A stretch of DNA of 14,833 nt from Methylomarinum sp964474415. Its GTDB lineage: Bacteria; Pseudomonadota; Gammaproteobacteria; Methylococcales; Methylomonadaceae. Both the position numbers and the translations under genes were made by a program. The stretch covers positions 1 to 14,833 of the forward strand of contig CAYYSO010000050.1 of NCBI GenBank assembly GCA_964474415.1, written 5' to 3'. A model generated the notes under the pieces. The model made no database searches. It was not told the origin of the DNA and saw only the letters and a list, made by a program, of their open reading frames with translations. Below are positions 8,399 to 14,833 of the stretch, one piece after another (the first letter of the stretch is position 1; each line of letters starts with the position of its first letter).

Positions 8399-8425
8399 GG
8401 TTCCCACGCTGGAACAATGGGAACC
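8399..8425. repeat. Short hairpin with a TTCCCACGCTGG core
   Basis: GGTTCCC (8399-8405) pairs with GGGAACC (8419-8425) around a 13-nt loop. The sequence resembles a degraded copy of the TTCCCACGCTGGAGCGTGGGAA-type palindrome that I associate with intergenic repeats in some gammaproteobacteria. It lies downstream of the heptahaem cytochrome gene and could add to transcript stability or termination. Confidence 0.35.
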
Positions 8426-8437
8426 TGAAAAGGAAGT

Positions 8438-8467
8438 CAGGGTAAAATACAGTGCTATTTCACCCTG
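8438..8467 (-). terminator. Candidate hairpin at the 3' end of the respiratory operon
   Basis: Twelve-base arms CAGGGTAAAATA (8438-8449) and TATTTCACCCTG (8456-8467) pair with one mismatch around a 6-nt loop, 29 nt past the stop of the last gene of the operon. On the minus strand the stem is followed by ACTTCCTTTT, which is only a weak U tract. It may therefore be a weak intrinsic terminator or an mRNA 3'-end stabiliser. Confidence 0.45.
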
Positions 8468-8496
8468 TACTCTCAAAATAATAGCAAGCAAAAAGC

Positions 8497-10929
8497 CTAT
8501 TTTATATTTTCCCCTCCCAAATCATGGGCATTAGCATGAATCCAGCTGATGGCTGCATCAATATTGTTAGCGATTTTTTGACCTTTCCAGGTTAACGCTT
8601 CGGCAACAATCGGCACACCGGATTTGTTGACTTCGTGACAGGAAGCGCACTGCAGAGGCCCATGACTGCCGTCAGGGTTGTATTGGGTGGCTTGTTTGTA
8701 GGTAGTTGGGTCAACTTTAGGCGTTACCGGATACAAACCATGGATTGATTCATGACAGGCTTGACAGGCTAAACCGGCATGACCCTTGGAATAACGCATG
8801 GCACTGTATTTACCCGGTTGATTAATTGGATAGGCAACACCACCTTGGCCTTCAACATAGGGCGCTGCATGACAATCAGCACAATGCGGAACCCCTGGTG
8901 ATAACCAGTAATCACGACCATCGCTGGCGGCATCGTAAGGTACTGCTGCAATGCCAGTTGCTTCTTTTGGTAATGATAAAGCAGCCAGTTTGGCAGTGGG
9001 GTTGGCGGATAAAATGCTGACATTGACATCACCATCTTCATCTTTTGTGACTAATGGCTTGCCGTCTTTCATGGCAATGACACCAATATCCGGTACTGTG
9101 CGGTCTTTCGCCCAGGTCAGTAAAATACCGGATTTCCCAGGGGTATCATGATCGTTTTTGTCAGCAACCACTTTAGGGTCCAGATATTTTTCTATTAATG
9201 TTTTACTGTTTACGCCAATGGCCAGGGCAATCTCATCCAAGGGTAAGCTGCGGATGCTTTCACCGGTTTGTTTAAAAGCGTTTTGCAGGTTATCACGTTG
9301 ATACAGTTCACGGGACAGTTGGTTGTGACAGTTGGTACACCACAAGCCTTTACCGCCTTCACCTGTGCCGATTTTGGAAACATTGGCTTGCATCCATTTA
9401 CCGATTTCATTCAAATGCTCAGGAGTTCCGGCGCCATCTTTATCCTTATTGGGGTTTGAATGTACATCCCGACCGGCAAAACAGCCACCTTTGGTATCAC
9501 GATTATCGGATTTGGCATAAAAGTTGTCTCCAGTTGGTGTAATGGGATAACCATCCAGAGAACCATCCTGTCTATGTGCAGGATGGCAACCGGCGCAGGT
9601 AGCGGTACGGTTTTGAGCATCAGGCAATGGGCGGATGGTCTGATGCACACGGTGTAGAGCCTGGGTTAAAGGCATGATAGGAGTATCCCAAGATTCACGG
9701 GTTTTACCGCCGGATAGAACTTGAGCAATACCTTTTGATTGCAGAACTCCAATAACATTGTCGGCATGACATTGCTGACATAAAACGGGATCAGCACCCA
9801 GGCGGTTTTGCGTTGCCCGGCTGGAAGGTTCATATTTTGCCAGGAACTGGGTTCCGTGACGGGCATCATGTATTTGCAGAATGGAAATTGAAGTGGCTTT
9901 TAGATTTGCCATGTAGTCGGTAGCTCCCAGTCCTTTCCAGAAAGCTTTTTCCTGTTTATACAGGGTAAAGCTGTCGCCGTTGGCATTTTCATTGGAATGA
10001 CAATTGGAGCAGTTGGGTACATCAATCGGATTGGTGCCGATAAACTTGACCGGTTTACCCGTGTGGCTATCGAGGACGGGCTTGCCGTTTTTGGCATCAA
10101 CCAGACTTACCCATGCCTCTTGATAAGGGCGGATATCACTTTCCACAATTTCCAACGGACTTTTTTTCATCAGTTGGTCATAAAATGGCGTTAACGGTAA
10201 TCCCAAGGCATCCCATATTCCGGGGTTGGTTAACACAATAGGGACATTGTCCAAAACAGGTGATTTGGTATAAACAATCGTGCCGCTGTCACCGGTATAA
10301 TGCAAATGACCGTTTTTTAACGGCATTCCAGATGGGCCAGCATCACGCGGAATGGGTAATTCAAGACCGATACGTAGTTTTTCACTGTCTTTACTGGTGT
10401 TTTTGGGGTTGCTGCCTTTTAAATCCTTGTAAATATACAGGTGTGTGAAATAGGCGTTGCCGACATTTTCATTATCGCTGTATTTACCGTCTTTATTAAC
10501 ATCATAAGGAATATTCCAGTAAGCCAGTTTGGTACCTTCAGAGAAGGTATTATCAATATGACCGTATTCCAGCTTCATACGTTTGCTGCCATCCAGTAAA
10601 ACGGTAGGATCATTCGGGTCGGCTTTTAACAACTGAGGAAAACTGTAAGGCCCCGTTGCTGTTTTGACCACCTGGCTCTGAATTGAATTATACGGGGGTA
10701 AAATACAGCAATAAGAAAAATCAAAACCGGTACAATGCATTCCCAGTTCATAATTGATAGTGATGTTGTAATCGTTTTTAGGTTTTTGTTTGTCGCCAAT
10801 CATATCGTTGGTAACAGGGCCATTCCTGATCAAACCATCAGTTGATGATGCCTTGAAGGGAATGACTTTGGCAACAGCAGGGTTGATCAACAAAGTGCTG
10901 AGTAATAAAGGTGTGAAAAACTTCTGCAT
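8497..10929 (-). CDS. Secreted heptahaem c-type cytochrome with an unusual haem-free N-terminal domain
   Basis: 810-residue exported protein, predicted periplasmic or surface-exposed. A signal peptide covers about residues 1-20 (PLLLSTLLINPAVA before KV); no lipobox and no further membrane helix are seen. Seven CXXCH haem c sites are at 307, 384, 445, 531, 683, 722 and 761 (CSNCH, CQQCH, CAGCH, CTNCH, CADCH, CQACH, CASCH). The first 300 residues carry no haem site. They hold a conserved-looking segment ELGMHCTGFDFSYCC (Cys66, 74, 75) and an EF-hand-like loop at 143-154 (D-x-N-x-D-G...E). A lone Cys483 sits in CFAGRDVH. The start lies 5 nt after the dihaem cytochrome stop with AAAGG upstream, so it is the last gene of the oxidase operon. 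The likely role is electron transfer to or from the neighbouring dihaem cytochrome and oxidase. The specific family and substrate are not recognised. Confidence 0.92.
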   Translation of the reverse strand: MQKFFTPLLLSTLLINPAVAKVIPFKASSTDGLIRNGPVTNDMIGDKQKPKNDYNITINYELGMHCTGFDFSYCCILPPYNSIQSQVVKTATGPYSFPQLLKADPNDPTVLLDGSKRMKLEYGHIDNTFSEGTKLAYWNIPYDVNKDGKYSDNENVGNAYFTHLYIYKDLKGSNPKNTSKDSEKLRIGLELPIPRDAGPSGMPLKNGHLHYTGDSGTIVYTKSPVLDNVPIVLTNPGIWDALGLPLTPFYDQLMKKSPLEIVESDIRPYQEAWVSLVDAKNGKPVLDSHTGKPVKFIGTNPIDVPNCSNCHSNENANGDSFTLYKQEKAFWKGLGATDYMANLKATSISILQIHDARHGTQFLAKYEPSSRATQNRLGADPVLCQQCHADNVIGVLQSKGIAQVLSGGKTRESWDTPIMPLTQALHRVHQTIRPLPDAQNRTATCAGCHPAHRQDGSLDGYPITPTGDNFYAKSDNRDTKGGCFAGRDVHSNPNKDKDGAGTPEHLNEIGKWMQANVSKIGTGEGGKGLWCTNCHNQLSRELYQRDNLQNAFKQTGESIRSLPLDEIALAIGVNSKTLIEKYLDPKVVADKNDHDTPGKSGILLTWAKDRTVPDIGVIAMKDGKPLVTKDEDGDVNVSILSANPTAKLAALSLPKEATGIAAVPYDAASDGRDYWLSPGVPHCADCHAAPYVEGQGGVAYPINQPGKYSAMRYSKGHAGLACQACHESIHGLYPVTPKVDPTTYKQATQYNPDGSHGPLQCASCHEVNKSGVPIVAEALTWKGQKIANNIDAAISWIHANAHDLGGENIK

Positions 10930-10934
10930 AATAG

Positions 10935-11582
10935 TTACCTTTTCATTTGGTAATAATATTGCGCCAGTTGTTTGATGTCTTCATCGCCTAATTGCTCTGC
11001 AATCAGGCGCATACGACTGTAAACATCGTTATGACGGGCTCCCGTTTTATATTCCTTTAGAGTGGTTACAAGATATTCCGGTTGTTGTCCTGATAGAGCT
11101 GGAATATCCTGTTTTTCTCCCTGGCCATTATGACCATGACAGGTAAAGCAAGGGGGGATAATTTTTTTGCCATTACCTTTGTATACTAGAATATCGGCTT
11201 TATCAAGTTTTTGTTTTTCACCTTGATGCTGTGGTGCAGACAAAGATTCAAACCAGGCTGCCAAGTCAGCTGATTGTTGCTCACTGAGTCCGGCAGCTAT
11301 TGAATTCATCAGTGTATTGGTGCGTTTATCATCCGCATAATCACGCAGTTGTTTGTAGGTATAAGTGGCCAGTTGACCGGCCAGCGATGGAAAGTTAGCC
11401 ATCTGACTAATCCCTTTTTCGCCATGACAACCGGCACAGGATTCAGCCAGTTGTTTGCCTTTTTGCACATTGCCATTGTTAACAAATTTTAGTAAACCTG
11501 GCGTCCAGGCTATATTGGAAGACGGTTCAGCGATAACCAAAACGGGCGCAAGTAGTAACAATAATGATATTGGGCGTTTCAT
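10935..11582 (-). CDS. Dihaem cytochrome c4-like protein
   Basis: Periplasmic electron carrier, the probable donor to the oxidase encoded just upstream. The product is 215 residues from the ATG at 11580-11582: a signal peptide (about 1-18, SLLLLLAPVLVIA) and two class I cytochrome c domains. Haem sites are CAGCH at 49-53 and CFTCH at 145-149. Likely distal methionine ligands are Met92 (TNTLMNSIAAGL) and Met191 (YSRMRLIAEQL). The duplicated pattern of haem site, PSLAGQ or PALSGQ with Tyr and Lys/Arg, Met region, then a closing helix is that of cytochrome c4. An in-frame ATG at 11597 would overlap the end of subunit I. The internal ATG, with GGGGA about 9 nt upstream and Lys-Arg before the hydrophobic run, is preferred. 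The spacing of 2 nt to the oxidase gene indicates one operon. Confidence 0.92.
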   Translation of the reverse strand: MKRPISLLLLLAPVLVIAEPSSNIAWTPGLLKFVNNGNVQKGKQLAESCAGCHGEKGISQMANFPSLAGQLATYTYKQLRDYADDKRTNTLMNSIAAGLSEQQSADLAAWFESLSAPQHQGEKQKLDKADILVYKGNGKKIIPPCFTCHGHNGQGEKQDIPALSGQQPEYLVTTLKEYKTGARHNDVYSRMRLIAEQLGDEDIKQLAQYYYQMKR

Positions 11583-11584
11583 TT

Positions 11585-13210
11585 TTAATATCCCCATGCG
11601 CTTGAGTCGAAGGTGTCCATAAAGAAAAATTGCAGAATCGGAATGCCGAAACTGATAAACATGAGTACCGCAATGACTTTATTCCACAGTTTAAAGTCAT
11701 TCAGATAGTCAGGTAATGAGTCAACGGCATGAAGCGGTTCGGCATATTCAGCGGGTTGTTCAAAGGTTTCTGTCGTTGTACTGAATTGTGTTTTGTAAAG
11801 CTGATAAACAAACAGGCAGGCTGAACCTAGCATGATAAGCCCACCAAAAATCATCAGTAATTCGTAGGGACTCCAGGACAGAGTTAACAAATTATTATAG
11901 GCAACACTGGAAATGCGGCGAGGTTGGCCCAGTAAGCCCAGTACATGCCATGGGGTGGTCAAAATACTCATACCAATAAACCAGGTCCATAATTGTAGCA
12001 GAGCCAGATTGTTTGAAAATAACGGCTTTTGAGTCAATATAGGCCATAAATAATAGGCAATGGCAAAATACATAATGACCGTAGTGCCGGCAAAAATCAG
12101 ATGGAAATGACCGGGAACCCAGGCGGTATTGTGAATCATGGCATTCATGGCATAGCTGGCATTAACAATGCCGCCGAAGCCACCGAAAATCAGCATTAAT
12201 AAGGATAAAATGACAGCAAGTACCATAGTATTGGTCCAGGGTAATTTACCAATCCAGCCGAATAATCCTTTGCCACCATGCAGGCGACCGGCAATTTCCA
12301 ATGAAGCTATGACGGTAAAGCCAGTCAATAAAGTGGGAAAAGCCACGATAAAAGTACCGATACCGTGTAACATTTTCCAGCCTTTGGCTTGTTCAGGATC
12401 CATATATAGATGGTGAAAGCCAATCGGCAAACTGAATACAACCAGCACGATAAATGCTACTCTTGCTGCTTCCTCGCTAAATACAAAGGATCCTGCCTGT
12501 TTGGGAACAAAGACATAAAAAGCTGTGTAGGCTGGAATCAGCCAGAAATAGACGATAGGGTGTAAAGTCCAGGCAAACAGGGTGCGGGCCAGCCCGACAT
12601 CAATGGTGTCCGTCCAGCCTAAAACCCAAGGAAGAATTAGAAATAATACTTCCATAGCTACACCAGCGCTGGTCCACAGCCATAAATAGACATTGGCTGT
12701 GGTGGCAAACATGGCTAATGGGACTGGCTTTCCGGGGTTGGCTTGTTTCCACTGCTTAAACATCATTATCATAATGATGCACCAGACCCAGGAACCCACA
12801 ATCAATAAAGTTGCCCCTAGATAAAAGATAAAAGGGGCTTGCATGGGGGGATAAAATGTATAAAGTACGGAGGCCAGGCCGGATAATAACGGGATAGCCG
12901 CTAATACGGTGCCAAATAGTGCCAACCAGAAGCCACCCCAGGCCAGTGGTTTATTCCAGACCGGTATTTTCAAGGAGCTGCTGGCCGTATAGTAACCGAA
13001 GCCCATAATAAAAAAAGTGGTCAGGACAAAGGCCATTAGCACTCCATGAGTACTGACAGAAGCAAAATAGACAGTAGGTGAGTTTAATATCTCAAAAAGG
13101 CCGCTACGTTCCAGAACCTGATATTCACCCATAAAACAAGCCAGTATGAAGGCAATAAAAGCAACCGACATATGACTTAATGCAAGTTTTCTTTCAGCGA
13201 TGTCATTCAT
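11585..13210 (-). CDS. cbaA: ba3-type (B-family) haem-copper oxidase subunit I
   Basis: Catalytic membrane subunit of a terminal oxidase that reduces O2 to water with electrons from cytochrome c and conserves energy as a proton gradient. The product is 541 residues from the ATG at 13208-13210, with about 13 hydrophobic segments. Inferred ligands by comparison with Thermus ba3: low-spin haem H55 (STHGVLMA) and H370; high-spin haem H368 (PGHFH); CuB H217 (TLHPIVYFWLIPAY, with Tyr221 as the cross-linked tyrosine) and H266/H267 (GFHHLYMDPE). These motifs mark the B family rather than A-type aa3 or cbb3 oxidases. The start overlaps the subunit II stop in ATGA, and AGGAG lies about 10 nt upstream. 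A longer frame to 13309 would run across subunit II and is rejected. B-family enzymes are generally high-affinity and some reduce NO slowly. Confidence 0.94.
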   Translation of the reverse strand: MNDIAERKLALSHMSVAFIAFILACFMGEYQVLERSGLFEILNSPTVYFASVSTHGVLMAFVLTTFFIMGFGYYTASSSLKIPVWNKPLAWGGFWLALFGTVLAAIPLLSGLASVLYTFYPPMQAPFIFYLGATLLIVGSWVWCIIMIMMFKQWKQANPGKPVPLAMFATTANVYLWLWTSAGVAMEVLFLILPWVLGWTDTIDVGLARTLFAWTLHPIVYFWLIPAYTAFYVFVPKQAGSFVFSEEAARVAFIVLVVFSLPIGFHHLYMDPEQAKGWKMLHGIGTFIVAFPTLLTGFTVIASLEIAGRLHGGKGLFGWIGKLPWTNTMVLAVILSLLMLIFGGFGGIVNASYAMNAMIHNTAWVPGHFHLIFAGTTVIMYFAIAYYLWPILTQKPLFSNNLALLQLWTWFIGMSILTTPWHVLGLLGQPRRISSVAYNNLLTLSWSPYELLMIFGGLIMLGSACLFVYQLYKTQFSTTTETFEQPAEYAEPLHAVDSLPDYLNDFKLWNKVIAVLMFISFGIPILQFFFMDTFDSSAWGY

Positions 13211-13734
13211 GATTGGCTTGCTCCTGTAGAAGAAGGGTGCTGTGCTGTCCAATGTTCCTTGTCCAGTACTTGTATTTTGCTCCACATGTGGTCGTGGCCC
13301 AAACCACAATACTCATTGCACAGGACGGGATAATCCCCCGGTTTAGGAAAGGATGTTTCTATTTGAGCGACGAAGCCCGGTACAATCATGGTACTCATGT
13401 TGGTCATGGGAATATGTACACCGTGTAAAACATCAATACTGACCCAGCGAAAAGTCAATTTGGTTTCTGCAGGAACACTGATTTCCTTAGGAAAAAATGA
13501 ATAACGCCCGGCTACCATTCTGACTATAATATTACCGTCTTTATCAGCCTGAACTCCCAGGTTGTCTTCGGCAAATTCCCGGCTTAAATGCAGGCTTGCT
13601 GAATCAACTGTTTCGACATTACTGGGCGCATTAACATTGTGAAACAGAGCTTCAATCATGATAATACTGATAAATAGAGCGCACATAGCTAATGCTATTT
13701 GCGCCCATTTTTTTTCTAGCGCATCAATATGCAT
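13207..13734 (-). CDS. cbaB: ba3-type oxidase CuA subunit II
   Basis: Electron-entry subunit of the oxidase, taking electrons from cytochrome c onto a binuclear CuA centre in the periplasm. It has 175 residues: one N-terminal helix (about 11-30) and a cupredoxin domain. The CuA ligands are visible as His104 (VLHGVH) and, in CNEYCGLGHDHM (139-150), Cys139, Glu141 carbonyl, Cys143, His147 and Met150. A single anchor helix and short length match B-family subunit II; A-family proteins normally have two helices and are longer. The ATG at 13732-13734 has AGGAG upstream that overlaps the stop codon of subunit IIa, and the stop overlaps the start of subunit I (ATGA). This implies coupled translation of all three oxidase subunits. 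Confidence 0.94.
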   Translation of the reverse strand: MHIDALEKKWAQIALAMCALFISIIMIEALFHNVNAPSNVETVDSASLHLSREFAEDNLGVQADKDGNIIVRMVAGRYSFFPKEISVPAETKLTFRWVSIDVLHGVHIPMTNMSTMIVPGFVAQIETSFPKPGDYPVLCNEYCGLGHDHMWSKIQVLDKEHWTAQHPSSTGASQS

Positions 13735-13743
13735 AATCGGCTC

Positions 13744-13896
13744 CTAGTTAATAATACCGCGAGGCAGAAAAACCCCGAAGTAAAGAAACAGCCATCCAAT
13801 GACCATGCTGCCGGCAACAATCAACATTAGCGTCCAGGTACCGACAGGTGCACTTTCCAGTATTTTTTTGCGTTCTTCTTCAGTGAGTTGATTCAT
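13744..13896 (-). CDS. cbaD: ba3-type oxidase small subunit IIa, single-helix (50 aa)
   Basis: Short membrane protein that in Thermus ba3 supplies the helix missing from the one-helix subunit II. The frame from ATG (13894-13896) to TAG (13744-13746) encodes 50 residues: a charged cytoplasmic start (NQLTEEERKKILESAP) and one hydrophobic helix from about residue 19 to 44 (GTWTLMLIVAGSMVIGWLFL and following). A strong GGAGG at 13901-13905 lies 4 nt before the ATG, and the gene is 9 nt upstream of subunit II. The assignment rests on size, the single helix and its place as first gene of the oxidase operon; sequence identity to known IIa proteins is not checked. It is short enough to be missed by many gene callers. 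Confidence 0.85.
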   Translation of the reverse strand: MNQLTEEERKKILESAPVGTWTLMLIVAGSMVIGWLFLYFGVFLPRGIIN

Positions 13897-13972
13897 TTTG
13901 CCTCCGGGGCGGGTTGCGATGGTGTATTTAATGATTTAGCAAATACAGCTTTTTAGTAAATTAAGAAAGTCT

Positions 13973-14002
13973 AATGTAGCAACCATTTATTTGTTCTGTC
14001 AA
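13973..14002 (-). promoter_or_regulatory. Sigma70-like promoter of the oxidase-cytochrome operon
   Basis: On the minus strand TTGACA (13997-14002) is a perfect -35 hexamer. An 18-bp spacer separates it from TACATT (13973-13978), which matches four of six bases of TATAAT. Transcription would start near 13966, leaving a leader of about 70 nt before the subunit IIa start codon at 13896. I found no clear FNR- or ArcA-type operator in the leader. The promoter is placed correctly for the whole five-gene unit. Confidence 0.65.
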
Positions 14003-14027
14003 TTTTAAACTAACAATAAGGATTTTC

Positions 14028-14138
14028 ATGGTAAAACAGTCAATTTCTATCAGCCAATGTTATGCTGAGGATGTACTTAAATTAAAAGATTTCGGGTTAG
14101 GTAATTTATTCTCCAATCCCATATATGGTCAAGCCTGA
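14028..14138 (+). CDS. Doubtful small ORF (36 aa)
   Basis: ATG at 14028 to TGA at 14136-14138, with AAGGA about 5 nt upstream, divergent from the oxidase operon. The predicted peptide begins MVKQSISISQCYAEDVLKLK and continues to a C-terminus of NPIYGQA. It has no signal peptide, membrane helix or recognised motif. The good ribosome-binding site is the only positive sign. It could be a real small protein or the remnant 5' end of a lost gene; it ends 22 bp before the second MITE-like copy. Confidence 0.3.
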   Translation: MVKQSISISQCYAEDVLKLKDFGLGNLFSNPIYGQA

Positions 14139-14160
14139 TGAATCAACAACCTAAAATCCT

Positions 14161-14240
14161 CACTGCCATTAAGTTAAGAATATGCGGGGTTGGGTGTAGC
14201 CAACGCTAATTTAACAAAAAAGCTTAACTTAATGGTAGTG
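14161..14240. mobile_element. MITE-like inverted-repeat element, copy 2 (80 bp)
   Basis: CACTGCCATTAAGTTAAG (14161-14178) is matched inversely by CTTAACTTAATGGTAGTG (14223-14240), 17 of 18 positions. The left arm is identical over 18 bases to the inverse of the right arm of the element at 8069-8294. The 44-bp interior contains a small stem GTTGG/CCAAC (14189-14193 with 14200-14204). CTAAAA occurs near both ends (14151-14156, 14243-14248) but is too short and displaced to be called a target duplication. No coding capacity. Confidence 0.65.
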
Positions 14241-14370
14241 AACTAAAACTCTGGAAATATTACTACATGCCTGTATTCATTGATATGCCAAGTCACTGAA
14301 TAAACTAACTACATAATTAGAACCTACACCTGCCTTTTGGATGGGGTGAGTAGAGACTTTAAGTTTATCT

Positions 14371-14833
14371 TTACGATGAGCCTTGTAAGCGGGTTATCCA
14401 GGGTTCTTTGGCTTTGGGATCAACATGAAAAACCAGAGAATCGGGCTTGTGAAGCAAACCTTCTTCACCGGAGGCATTAGGATTTAATTGTCTTTTTTCT
14501 ACAAAGTCCACCATTCTGCGGGTGTTGTAAATGACCAGAACCCGGTGGCCAATGTGACTGCTATAAATCTGATAAGCGACGTTATTTTCAGCGAACCCCG
14601 GATTTCTGTTCATGAGAATATTGACTTTGTCGCTATCATTGTTGGCCAGGTTTTTTAACACAGAGTCATTGTGATTTTCAATCAGTGATTTTAAAAATTT
14701 GGCCAGGGTTTTATTTAATTGATGCTGCTGCAAGGCCCGGATTTCACGTTCTGAAAAAGCAAAACTTTCTGCCACCAGATAATGCCTGTCTATGTCGCCA
14801 TCATTGGCAAAAAGTGAAATTTTATCCAGACAG
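14371..14833 (-). CDS. Unrecognised protein, N-terminal part outside the window
   Basis: The frame is open from the right edge to TAA at 14371-14373, about 154 visible codons. A GTG at 14773-14775 is an internal possible start, but the frame continues upstream with normal-looking protein sequence (DKISLFANDGDIDRHYLVAE), so the gene probably begins beyond the window. The protein is soluble-looking and rich in charged and Asn residues, with no membrane helix, cysteine cluster or known catalytic motif that I can identify. It has an HxxVLVIYNTRR segment, a likely beta-strand, and ends WITRLQGSS. Codon use resembles that of the neighbours. No function is proposed. Confidence 0.75.
   Translation of the reverse strand, partial: CLDKISLFANDGDIDRHYLVAESFAFSEREIRALQQHQLNKTLAKFLKSLIENHNDSVLKNLANNDSDKVNILMNRNPGFAENNVAYQIYSSHIGHRVLVIYNTRRMVDFVEKRQLNPNASGEEGLLHKPDSLVFHVDPKAKEPWITRLQGSS

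Larger units (their letters stand above)
7971..8496. other. Gene-free, repeat-rich intergenic stretch
   Basis: These 526 bp separate the isomerase start from the stop of the heptahaem cytochrome gene. I see no convincing coding frame. From high to low coordinate (the direction of minus-strand transcription) it contains two hairpins just after the cytochrome gene, then the MITE-like element with its nested palindrome, then about 100 bp that must include the isomerase promoter. TATGAT on the minus strand at 7989-7994 resembles a -10 box, but I find no matching -35. The block CAGTTTATTTCAGCTTGAG and its surroundings (about 8311-8398) hold nothing I recognise. Confidence 0.6.
13897..14370. other. 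Intergenic stretch upstream of the oxidase operon
   Basis: 474 bp between subunit IIa and the gene at the right edge. It contains, in order, the oxidase promoter and leader, one doubtful small ORF, and the second MITE-like copy. The remaining 14241-14370 has no recognisable gene, hairpin or promoter. It must hold whatever ends the minus-strand transcript from 14371, but I see no clear terminator there. Confidence 0.6.

Noticed and set aside
8769..10448. Several 60-90 codon frames on both strands inside the heptahaem gene
   Set aside because: All are shadows of one long frame with signal peptide and seven haem sites.
13211..13309. N-terminal extension of oxidase subunit I
   Set aside because: It is the out-of-frame reading of the subunit II CuA region; the ATGA overlap start is typical and has AGGAG upstream.

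Overview
The window reads as bacterial chromosome, most likely from a gammaproteobacterium. Base composition is moderately AT-leaning, genes are tightly packed with Shine-Dalgarno sequences, and the genes include a Gram-negative tripartite efflux pump, a periplasmic thioredoxin, an NhaD antiporter, a ba3-type oxidase and c-type cytochromes. The intergenic palindromes and the cytochrome-rich content would fit a methanotroph-like (Methylococcales) genome. That is an inference from general resemblance; no methane-oxidation gene is present. Almost all genes lie on the minus strand.

Region 1 (1-4461, minus): an outer-membrane TolC-like channel, a periplasmic adaptor and an RND inner-membrane pump, in transcription order, with a 10-nt gap and an 8-nt overlap. 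The pump gene runs off the left edge. Divergent from this operon is a TlpA-type thioredoxin (4547-5089, plus). The TlpA gene converges on an NhaD Na+/H+ antiporter (5316-6611, minus). Between them lies a 131-bp element bounded by perfect 15-bp inverted repeats.

Region 2 (5316-7970, minus): a secreted parvulin-type (PpiC/SurA-like) peptidyl-prolyl isomerase followed by nhaD. A gene-free stretch (7971-8496) lies upstream of the isomerase gene. It carries a 226-bp MITE-like inverted-repeat element with a GTAGGTTGGGTTAG-type nested palindrome inside it, and hairpins after the last gene of the respiratory operon.

Region 3 (8497-13896, minus): a compact respiratory operon. In order it encodes a 50-residue subunit IIa, a CuA subunit II and a subunit I of a ba3-type (B-family) haem-copper oxidase, then a dihaem c4-like cytochrome and an 810-residue secreted heptahaem cytochrome. 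Gaps are 9, -4, 2 and 5 nt. A good sigma70-like promoter (TTGACA-N18-TACATT) sits about 75-105 bp upstream of the first start codon. Subunit IIa is a genuine short gene that length cut-offs would miss. The heptahaem protein has a haem-free N-terminal part of about 300 residues, with a cysteine cluster and an EF-hand-like Ca-binding loop. This coupling of a ba3 oxidase, a c4 cytochrome and a heptahaem protein is the best candidate for an undescribed system: plausibly the dihaem cytochrome feeds the oxidase and the heptahaem protein exchanges electrons with it.

Region 4 (13897-14833): promoter region, one doubtful 36-codon ORF, a second 80-bp copy of the MITE-like element sharing its terminal repeats with the first, and the 3' part of an unrecognised minus-strand gene cut by the right edge. 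No rRNA, tRNA, CRISPR array, transposase gene or integrase was seen.
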